Assembly (NCBI GenBank): GCA_015069485.1
Contig: SVIM01000002.1
Span: 1 to 64,000 of the forward strand
Source: Clostridiales bacterium
GTDB taxonomy: Bacteria > Bacillota > Clostridia > Christensenellales > Borkfalkiaceae
Reading direction: 5' to 3'
Length of the DNA stretch: 64,000 nt
Below the pieces are notes generated by a model. The model was not told where the DNA came from, searched no databases, and was given only the letters and a program-made list of their open reading frames with translations. Position 1 is the stretch's first letter, and each line of letters begins with the position of its first letter. The position numbers were made by a program, and so were the translations under genes. Positions 56,301-64,000 of the stretch are shown in pieces.

Positions 56301-58112
56301 ATGGACGTTATTAAAGAAAAATTAAAATTATTGCCCGAAAAGCCAGGCGTATATATTATGCTTGATAAATATGCAAACGTAATTTACGTTGGCAAGGCAA
56401 GAATTTTAAAAAACAGGGTAAGGCAATATTTTCACTCCTCGTTAAAGCCGATAAAGGTTATGCAAATGGTGCAAAATATTTGCGACTTTAATTATATTAT
56501 AACAGATAGTGAAATTAGCGCCCTTGCTTTAGAAAACACCTTAATTAAAAAGTATAAACCCAAGTATAATATTCTTTTAAAGGACGATAAAACTTATCCT
56601 TATATAAAAGCCGATTTAAAGCAAGACTTTCCTAACTTTTTTATAACGAGAAAAATTAAAAAGGACGGAGGAAAATATTTTGGACCTTTTATGGGCGGTA
56701 TAAGCTGTAAAGATATTTTAGAGATTTTAAGCCTTTCGTACAGCGTAAGGCTTTGCCAAACGGCAATTACTTCAAAGCCCAAAAGGGAGTGCTTAAATTA
56801 TCATATATGCAGGTGCAAAGCCCCTTGCGCCAACAAAATTTCTAAAGAAGAGTATGCTATTCAAGTAAAAAAAGCGTTGGCGTTTTTAGACGGAGATTAT
56901 AAGGATGCCGAAAAGCTTTTAAAAGAAAAAATGCTTTCAGCCGCCGAAAACGAAAATTTTGAGCTTGCTTTAGATTATAAAAACAAGCTTGAAATGCTAA
57001 ATAGGCTAGAATCTAAGCGTATTACTGCGCTTAATAAATATATTGACGCCGACGTTATTGCTTATTGCACTAACGAGCTATATTCTGCGATAAGCGTATT
57101 AATTATACGAAAGGGTATAATGCAAGGCGGTGCAAGCTATGCCTTAGACGAAGCGTATATTAACGACGCAGAAGCGTTATCTTCATTTATTACGCAGTAC
57201 TATGCAAGCCATAAAGCCCCTGCTGAAATTATCGTGCAAGATTTTTGCGAAGCCGATTTACTTAATATTTACTTTAAAGAAAAGGTTGGCAAAAGTGTAG
57301 AAATTACTTGTGCAAAGCAAGGCGTAAAGCATAAGCTATTGCAAATGGCAGAGCAAAACGCTAAAGAATATTTAGATAAATCAATAGAAAAAATTAAACA
57401 TAAAGACGATATGACCGTAAACGCCTGCAAGCGCTTACAAGAAATTTTGTTGCTTAAAAAATACCCCAGAAGGATGGAATGCTACGATATTTCAAATATA
57501 AGCGGTGTCGATAAAGTTGGCTCTATGGTCGTATTTATCGACGGCGAAGCCGATAAAAACAGTTATAGGCGTTTTAAAATAAAAACGGTAGAGGGAGCAA
57601 ACGATTTTGCAAGCTTACAAGAGGTTTTAAAGCGCAGGCTTTTAAAGCTTAACACGGACGAAGAAGAAAAATTCCCCAAGCCTGATTTAATTATAATTGA
57701 CGGTGGCAAGGGGCAATTATCTGCAGTAAAGCAAATTTTTAACGAATTGGGCGTTAGCGATATCGAGCTTATTTCGCTTGCAAAGGAAGAGGAAGAAATT
57801 TTTACACCTTATTTGGACGAAAGCGTAAAAATTTCGCAAAGAGATTACTCTTTAAAAATGTTGCAAAGAATAAGGGATGAAGCGCACAGATTTGCTATAA
57901 GCTATTTTAGAAATATACACTCTAAACGAAATTTACAAAGCGTTTTGTGTGAAATTGACGGAATAGGTAAGGTTAAAAGGTTGGCGCTTATAAATAAATT
58001 CGGTACGCTTGATAAAATTATGAACGCAAGCGAAAACGATCTTTTAAGTACGCCCGGAATAAGCAAGGCGTTAGCGCAAAAAATTATAACTTATTTTAAG
58101 GAAAATTTATGA
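56301..58112 (+). CDS. uvrC: excinuclease ABC subunit C
   Basis: LPEKPGVYIMLDKYANVIYVGKARILKNRVRQYF, MECYDISNISG, C-terminal HhH. Confidence 0.97.
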   Translation: MDVIKEKLKLLPEKPGVYIMLDKYANVIYVGKARILKNRVRQYFHSSLKPIKVMQMVQNICDFNYIITDSEISALALENTLIKKYKPKYNILLKDDKTYPYIKADLKQDFPNFFITRKIKKDGGKYFGPFMGGISCKDILEILSLSYSVRLCQTAITSKPKRECLNYHICRCKAPCANKISKEEYAIQVKKALAFLDGDYKDAEKLLKEKMLSAAENENFELALDYKNKLEMLNRLESKRITALNKYIDADVIAYCTNELYSAISVLIIRKGIMQGGASYALDEAYINDAEALSSFITQYYASHKAPAEIIVQDFCEADLLNIYFKEKVGKSVEITCAKQGVKHKLLQMAEQNAKEYLDKSIEKIKHKDDMTVNACKRLQEILLLKKYPRRMECYDISNISGVDKVGSMVVFIDGEADKNSYRRFKIKTVEGANDFASLQEVLKRRLLKLNTDEEEKFPKPDLIIIDGGKGQLSAVKQIFNELGVSDIELISLAKEEEEIFTPYLDESVKISQRDYSLKMLQRIRDEAHRFAISYFRNIHSKRNLQSVLCEIDGIGKVKRLALINKFGTLDKIMNASENDLLSTPGISKALAQKIITYFKENL

Positions 58113-58945
58113 AAAGAATTAACTGCAAGTTAATAGTAAGCGATTTTGACGGTACGCTTTTAAATACAAAATACACAATTTCACAAACCGTTAAAGACGC
58201 CATAAACGAATACGTCTCCGCAGGTGGAATTTTTGCCGTTTGTACGGGTAGGATGTTAAAATCTATTCTTCCTAGGGTAAGAGAGCTGGGCTTAAAAGGC
58301 TTCGTTGCAGCTTTGCAGGGTACTGTTATTGCCGATATTGAAACCGGCGAAATTATTAAGTGCGGTGGCTTTAAAAATGAAGAAGCAAAGGAAATTTGCG
58401 ACGAGTTTTTATTAAACGGTTATAACGTTAACGCATATTGCGAAAACACCCTTTATACTACGATTCCGCAAGACGATAAAAAGCTAAAGCTTTATTTAGA
58501 CATTACGAGGGTAGAAGCGGAATACGTAACGCATTGCTCTATGGGCGAGTATTTAACTGAAAATAATATTTTATGTCAAAAGATCGGTTGTTTGGTAGAC
58601 CCTAAAAAAATGCTTGATTTATACGGTAAAATTAAGCAAAGCATAGGTGATAAATACGACGTAAATTATAGCGCTGTAATCTTAATTGAGGTTTCGCCTA
58701 AGGGTGACGATAAAGGCGAGGTTTTACGCTTTTTATCAAAAAAATATAAAGTACCTATGGAAAAATGCGTTGCCGTTGGCGATAGCTTAAACGATTTATC
58801 AATGATAAAGCAAGCAGGCATAGGTATTGCCGTTGCAAACGCGGCAGAGCCGTTAAAGGCAGAAGCCGATTATATAACCGTATCTAACGACGAAGACGCA
58901 ATTGCAAAAGTAATAGAAAAGTTCGGGTTTATAAATGAAAACTGA
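58109..58945 (+). CDS. Cof-type HAD hydrolase
   Basis: VSDFDGTLLNTKYTIS, VAVGDSLNDLSMIKQAGIGIAVANA. Confidence 0.92.
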   Translation: MKRINCKLIVSDFDGTLLNTKYTISQTVKDAINEYVSAGGIFAVCTGRMLKSILPRVRELGLKGFVAALQGTVIADIETGEIIKCGGFKNEEAKEICDEFLLNGYNVNAYCENTLYTTIPQDDKKLKLYLDITRVEAEYVTHCSMGEYLTENNILCQKIGCLVDPKKMLDLYGKIKQSIGDKYDVNYSAVILIEVSPKGDDKGEVLRFLSKKYKVPMEKCVAVGDSLNDLSMIKQAGIGIAVANAAEPLKAEADYITVSNDEDAIAKVIEKFGFINEN

Positions 58946-61112
58946 ATTGTTAGCACCCGCAGGGGGAGTAGAAAGCGCATACGCTGCAATTAACAACGGA
59001 GCCGACGCAATTTATTTAGGGCTTAAAGATTTTTCAGCGCGAAGCAGCGCGCAAAATTTTGAATATGAAGAGCTTTTAAAGCTTTTAGGATACGCTCACT
59101 CCGTAGGAGTGAAGGTTTTCGTTGCAATGAATACGCTTGTAAAGCAAAGCGAGGTAGAAGGCTTTTTAAATTCGGCTTGCAAGGTATGGAGCTTGGGCGT
59201 TGACGCAATTATAATTCAAGATTTATTTTTAGGGAAATATTTAAAAGAAATTCGCCCCGATATAGTTTTGCACCTTTCTACGCAAGCGGGTACTTGTAAC
59301 GCTTTTGGGGCAAGGTTAGCAAAAAATTTTGGCTTTGACAGAGTTATTTTAGCAAGGGAAACAAAGCTTTCAGAAATTAAAAAAATTGCTAATATTATCG
59401 AAACTGAAGTGTTTATTCAAGGCGCTTTATGCACCTGCTTTTCAGGGCAATGCTACTTTTCGTCCTTCGTTGGCGGAAACAGCGGTAATAGAGGCAAATG
59501 TAAACAGCCCTGCCGTAAAAAGTACAGCATAATGCGTAAGGGCTTTGAAGAAAAATCCTACAAGCTTTCATTATCGGATTTATCCGTTGGAGAAAAAATA
59601 GAAGATTTAATTAAGGCGGGGGTTTATTCCTTTAAAATAGAAGGAAGACTGCGTCGTCCCGAATACGTTGCAGCGGCAGTTTACCATTACAGAAGCTTAC
59701 TTGATGGAAAAAACGGTGATTTAAGCGCAGTAAAAAGAACCTTTAATAGGGGAAATTATACCAAAGGCTTGGCTTTTGGGCAGGATAAAAGCTTTATTTC
59801 GTCTGCCGTTCAAGGTCATATCGGCGAGTTTGCAGGTAGAATTAAGGTCGTTTCGGGTAAATTTATTTGCGAATCCAACGAAAGGTTTGAAAACGGCGAC
59901 TGCTTTAAAATTTTGCGTGACGGCAAAGAGGTGGGCGGTGGAGTTTATTACTCACCCTGCAAGGGCGGTTTTATAATTTCCAGTAAGGAAAGGTTAAAAA
60001 ACGGCGATAAAGCGTTTATAACTACCGATATTTCTTTAAACAAAAAGCTTATTAACACCGAAAACAAGGTTAAGGAAGTGGAAATTAGCGCAGAATTTGA
60101 AGTTGGTAAATTGCCCAAGGTTGTAATTTGCGGTGAAGAATACTTTGGGGAAGATGTGCTTTTGCAAGCAAGCTCTCGCCCCTTAACAAAAGACGAGGTT
60201 ATTAAAAATTTTAATAAAACGGATATTTATCCTTTTAAACCTAAATTTAGCCAAATAAAAATAGTTGGCGATTCGTTTTTAACGGCTTCTTCGTTAAATG
60301 CGTTAAGGCGTAAGGTTTATTCGGGTTATTTTAATAAAATTTCCACTCAAGGAAGGGAGGAAAAAGAAATAAATTATATATCGCCTACCATAAAGGCTGT
60401 AAACAATAAAAAAACGGCGGTTATATGCCAAAATTTAAACGGCGTTTTAGCCGATATCGGCGTGTTAAAGCCCTTTGATTATAACGCTGATTTTAGCCAA
60501 GCGATAAAAGATTTTAGCGGTGAAAAATTTTTATATTTACCTGCGTATTTTACGAGCGAAGAAATAGAAGCGTTAAAGGATAAAATTCAAGATTTCGACG
60601 GGCTTTATTGCGAAGGCTATTTTGGCGTTGAGCTTTGCAGAGCTTGGGGCAAAAAGCTTTTTGCGGGCGTTGGCTTTAATATTGCAAATTCGGTGGCGTT
60701 AAGCCAAATTAATGCAGATTATATAACTCTTTCTAAAGAGCTATCGTTAAGCGAAATTAAGCCTTTATGCGCCGAAAACGCCTTTTATTTAACTGCCGGC
60801 GACTTAAAAATTATGGATTTAATTTACTGCCCCTTTGAAAAGTCTTGCAAAAACTGCGACAAAAAGCAAATTTACGAGCTTTTTGATGAAAATAATAGGT
60901 GCTTTTATATAAACAGATATTTAGCAAGCGAGTGTAGATTTGAAGTTTATAACTGCGCAAATTTAATATGCGAAAACGATTTGTGCGGTAAGCTTTTTGA
61001 TTTTTCTACACAGCAAGATATAAACGGACTTATTTTAAGCGAAAAACAAGCAACGCTTAAAGAAAAATTTACAAAATACACCAAGGGGCATTCCCAAAAT
61101 ACGGTGCTTTAA
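58935..61112 (+). CDS. U32-family peptidase
   Basis: ELLAPAGGVESAYAAINNGADAIYLGLKDFSAR, GNRGKCKQPCRKKYS, FKIEGRLRRPEYVA. Confidence 0.93.
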   Translation: MKTELLAPAGGVESAYAAINNGADAIYLGLKDFSARSSAQNFEYEELLKLLGYAHSVGVKVFVAMNTLVKQSEVEGFLNSACKVWSLGVDAIIIQDLFLGKYLKEIRPDIVLHLSTQAGTCNAFGARLAKNFGFDRVILARETKLSEIKKIANIIETEVFIQGALCTCFSGQCYFSSFVGGNSGNRGKCKQPCRKKYSIMRKGFEEKSYKLSLSDLSVGEKIEDLIKAGVYSFKIEGRLRRPEYVAAAVYHYRSLLDGKNGDLSAVKRTFNRGNYTKGLAFGQDKSFISSAVQGHIGEFAGRIKVVSGKFICESNERFENGDCFKILRDGKEVGGGVYYSPCKGGFIISSKERLKNGDKAFITTDISLNKKLINTENKVKEVEISAEFEVGKLPKVVICGEEYFGEDVLLQASSRPLTKDEVIKNFNKTDIYPFKPKFSQIKIVGDSFLTASSLNALRRKVYSGYFNKISTQGREEKEINYISPTIKAVNNKKTAVICQNLNGVLADIGVLKPFDYNADFSQAIKDFSGEKFLYLPAYFTSEEIEALKDKIQDFDGLYCEGYFGVELCRAWGKKLFAGVGFNIANSVALSQINADYITLSKELSLSEIKPLCAENAFYLTAGDLKIMDLIYCPFEKSCKNCDKKQIYELFDENNRCFYINRYLASECRFEVYNCANLICENDLCGKLFDFSTQQDINGLILSEKQATLKEKFTKYTKGHSQNTVL

Positions 61113-63476
61113 ATGAACGATAAAAGTATTGAAAAGTTAGAACTTAATAAAATTTTAGCTTATTGCGCAGATTACGCAGGCCTTCAAGCTACTAAAAAAT
61201 TGCTTTTAGAGTGTAAGCCGAGCTGTGATTTGGACGAAGTAAGGGAAAAATTGAATACGACTGAAGAAGCCGATAAGCTTTTATATAAGTACGGCATTGG
61301 CAAAATAGAGTGTTTTACCGACGTAACGGACTTGCTTATAAGGGCGTCTAAAAAATCAACGCTAACCTGCGGTGAGCTTTTGGAGGTAAACGCTCTTTTG
61401 CGCTCTGCAAGGGTTGCTTATACTTCCGTCGATAAAATAGCTGATGATGAAATAGTTAACTTTAAGGGCTTTGCTAACAAGCTTTATTTTGATAAGTTTT
61501 TAGAAGACGATATTCAAAGTAAAATAATTTCCGTTGACAAAGTAAGCGATTTTGCAAGTGATAAGCTGTATTCGATTCGTTCAAGAATTAAGCTTTTAAA
61601 CGAAAGAATAAGAACTACGCTTTACGATTACGTTACGGGCGAAACCTCTAAATATTTGCAAGATAATATCGTTACGCTTAGAAACGATAGGTACGTAATT
61701 CCCGTTAAGGCTGAATATAAAAATAAAGTGCGTGGCTTTGTGCACGACCGTTCGCAATCAGGCTCTACTTTCTTTATTGAGCCTGCATACGTGTTGGAAA
61801 TGAATAACGAGCTTATTTCGCTTACTATTGACGAAAAGGAAGAGGTTGACCGCATTTTAAAGGAACTCTCTTCACGCGTAGGGCTTTTAAGCGAAAAGCT
61901 ATGCGCCGATATGGAAGTTTTGGCGGAAATGGAAAGCTATTTTGCGCGCGCAGAATACTGCTTTAATAAAAAATGCACTAAGCCCGAGGTTAATAAAAAC
62001 GGAAGAATTAACATTATAAAGGGTAGGCATCCCTTAATTGACATGGATAAAGTCGTTCCCGTATCAATTGAGCTTGGCAAAGACTATAATTTTTTGTTGA
62101 TAAGCGGTGCGAATACCGGTGGTAAAACGGTTACGCTTAAAATGAGTGGATTGTTTTGTCTTATGGCCTGCTGCGGTTTATTTATCCCTGCGGCATCAGG
62201 TAGCTCGGTTGCAGTTTTTGACGAAATTTACTGCGATTTAGGTGATAGTCAAAGCATTGAAGAAAATTTATCTACCTTTTCTTCACACATAACTACGATA
62301 AAGCATATTTGCGATAAAGTAAATAGCAACAGCTTGGTTTTAATGGATGAGCCCGGCGGTGGAACTAACCCCGACGAAGGCCAGGCGCTTGCAAAGGCAA
62401 TAGTTGAATATTTACTTTCTAAGGACTGTAAGGGGATTGTTACTACGCACTACTCGTCGCTTAAGGAATACGCTTATTCGGTAAAAGGAATCGAAAACGC
62501 AAGTATGGAATTTGATTCTTCCACATTAAAGCCCTTATATAGCATAAAAATAGGTTTACCCGGCGCAAGTAACGCGCTTGCCATTTCGCGAAGATTAGGG
62601 CTTAGAGAAGATATTTTAAACAAAGCTTTAAGTTATCTTTCGGAAGGAAGTAGAAATTTTGAAAATATAGTTAGGCGTGCCGAAGATAGCCGTGTTGAAG
62701 CAGAAGCAAAATTAAGCGAGGCTATGGCTCTTCAACGCACTTGGCAAAAAAAATTAAACGAAGTAAATGATAAAATTGAAAAGTTAAATAAAGAAAAAGA
62801 AAAAATTAGCATAACTGCTAGGGCGGAAGCAAGAAGAATTATTGCTGAAAAAACTAGTAGAGCAGAAGAAATTTTGCAGGAAATTGAAGAAATTTTTAAA
62901 AAGGAAGAAATTTCTGAAGCTGAATTAATTAAGGTAAGAACTCTTAAAAATAAGCTTAAAAATACGGCTTACGCCGAAGAGAGCAGGCAAGAAAAGGTTA
63001 CTGATTATAAACCAGCTAACAAAGATAATATTAAAGAAGGCTTGTTGGTTTTCGTAATTCCTATGCAAAGCTCTGGTAAGGTTTTATCGGTAAATAAAAA
63101 CAAGGGCGAAGCGGAAATTTTAGTAGGAAGCTTAAAAATGCACCTTGCCTTTAACAAATTAAAAATTATCGGCGAAGAAATAAAGTCAACGCAAAGCAAA
63201 GTAAAGGTTGTTAAAAAGGTAACGCCCAACGCCCCCGTATTAGAAATTAATGTTTTAGGTATGACGGTAGAGGAAGCGATATACGAAGTTGATAACTTTA
63301 TAGACAAAGCGGTTTTAGACAATTTAGAAGAAGTAAAAGTTATTCACGGCGTAGGTACGGGCAAGCTTAAAAACGCAATTGCACAGCACTTAAAGCGCCA
63401 CAAAAACGTAGAAAGCTTTAGGCTTGGTAAGTACGGCGAAGGGGAAACGGGAGTAACCTTTATAAAGCTTAAATAA
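61113..63476 (+). CDS. mutS2: MutS2-family ATPase/endonuclease with Smr domain
   Basis: LLISGANTGGKTVTLK, MDEPGGGTNPDEGQALA, C-terminal Smr 'VLGMTVEEAIYEVDNFID...VIHGVGTGKLK'. Confidence 0.96.
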   Translation: MNDKSIEKLELNKILAYCADYAGLQATKKLLLECKPSCDLDEVREKLNTTEEADKLLYKYGIGKIECFTDVTDLLIRASKKSTLTCGELLEVNALLRSARVAYTSVDKIADDEIVNFKGFANKLYFDKFLEDDIQSKIISVDKVSDFASDKLYSIRSRIKLLNERIRTTLYDYVTGETSKYLQDNIVTLRNDRYVIPVKAEYKNKVRGFVHDRSQSGSTFFIEPAYVLEMNNELISLTIDEKEEVDRILKELSSRVGLLSEKLCADMEVLAEMESYFARAEYCFNKKCTKPEVNKNGRINIIKGRHPLIDMDKVVPVSIELGKDYNFLLISGANTGGKTVTLKMSGLFCLMACCGLFIPAASGSSVAVFDEIYCDLGDSQSIEENLSTFSSHITTIKHICDKVNSNSLVLMDEPGGGTNPDEGQALAKAIVEYLLSKDCKGIVTTHYSSLKEYAYSVKGIENASMEFDSSTLKPLYSIKIGLPGASNALAISRRLGLREDILNKALSYLSEGSRNFENIVRRAEDSRVEAEAKLSEAMALQRTWQKKLNEVNDKIEKLNKEKEKISITARAEARRIIAEKTSRAEEILQEIEEIFKKEEISEAELIKVRTLKNKLKNTAYAEESRQEKVTDYKPANKDNIKEGLLVFVIPMQSSGKVLSVNKNKGEAEILVGSLKMHLAFNKLKIIGEEIKSTQSKVKVVKKVTPNAPVLEINVLGMTVEEAIYEVDNFIDKAVLDNLEEVKVIHGVGTGKLKNAIAQHLKRHKNVESFRLGKYGEGETGVTFIKLK

Positions 63477-63532
63477 TAAATTTGCCTTTTGTTTAATAGA
63501 ATATAATAGTATTTTATTTTAGGGGCAAACTA

Positions 63533-64000
63533 TTGAAAAACGTTTTAATTTCTGTTTTTACTAACTTAATTTTATCCGTTGCAATTTTGTTCGTTGCAAT
63601 TATTGGTTTTTTTGGGGTGGATACCGTAAAGGTTTCAGGTGTTTCGCAAAATTTATTTTACCGTGGCAACGCTGAAAAAAATTCAGTAAGCTTAATGTTT
63701 AACGTGTACGAAAACACGGAAAATGTGCAAAAAATTTTGCAAACCTTGCAAGAATACGGCGCAAAATGCACTTTTTTTATTGGTGGAAGCTGGGCTGACG
63801 ACAATATTGATTGTGTTAAAAGTATTTTTTCACAAGGGCACGAGGTTGCGAGCCACGGATACTTCCATAAAGACCACTCAAAGATGGATTATAGCAAAAA
63901 TTTAGAAGAAATTACGCCGAGCGTAAAGCTTTTAAATATGATTTGCAACACGAAAGTAACTCTTTTTGCACCGCCCTCGGGTGCGTTTTGTCAAGAAACT
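63533..64000 (+). CDS. polysaccharide deacetylase-like (YlxY/PdaB-like), truncated at window edge
   Basis: TTG start; N-terminal TM; 'VQKILQTLQEYGAKCTFFIGGSW', 'FSQGHEVASHGYFHKDHSKM', 'FAPPSGAF'; not in ORF track because the frame runs off the end. Confidence 0.75.
   Translation, partial: MKNVLISVFTNLILSVAILFVAIIGFFGVDTVKVSGVSQNLFYRGNAEKNSVSLMFNVYENTENVQKILQTLQEYGAKCTFFIGGSWADDNIDCVKSIFSQGHEVASHGYFHKDHSKMDYSKNLEEITPSVKLLNMICNTKVTLFAPPSGAFCQET

Noticed and set aside
18450-63476. mfd, uvrB, uvrA, uvrC and mutS2 in one window as a repair island
   Set aside because: They are tens of kb apart in separate transcription units; clustering may be chance and each is a universal housekeeping gene.

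Overview
64 kb of a low-GC chromosome. The gene content and order (T-box-controlled pheST, large Bacillus-type SRP RNA, DUF177-rpmF, pta-ackA) look like a clostridial or other Firmicutes relative. No rRNA, tRNA, CRISPR array, prophage or transposase gene was seen. Most of the window is housekeeping. It contains a surface-polysaccharide locus at the left edge (partial GDP-mannose pyrophosphorylase, phosphohexomutase, three glycosyltransferases, EpsG-like polymerase, glf, flippase), pheST, class I fumarase, prs, pth, mfd, uppP, SRP RNA, Mrp, a radical-SAM DNA-repair-like pair, a two-component system, uvrBA, two FAD proteins, pyk, RNase P RNA, tmcAL, pta-ackA, rpmF, copA, an ArsR regulator, uvrC, U32 peptidase, mutS2 and a partial polysaccharide-deacetylase-like gene. 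The most unusual part is a pair of paralogous secretion cassettes (about 41.2-45.6 kb and 49.9-53.2 kb). Each has a lipoprotein with a shared signal/lipobox module, followed by a large exported protein. Those two proteins carry unrelated catalytic heads (alpha/beta hydrolase versus subtilase) on a shared BspA-type LRR plus a nearly identical, unrecognised C-terminal domain. The cassettes share a promoter and associated GC-rich intergenic repeats. Other points of interest: LexA-like boxes at the radical-SAM operon and uvrB, probable non-canonical start codons (ATT at a ferritin-like gene; ATA/ATT or a frameshift at the hydrolase), a CopA with DKTATLT instead of DKTGTLT and a C-terminal HMA domain with its own internal start site, and a perfect 13-bp hairpin inside the start of uppP. 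All family calls are from reading the sequence; no searches were run.
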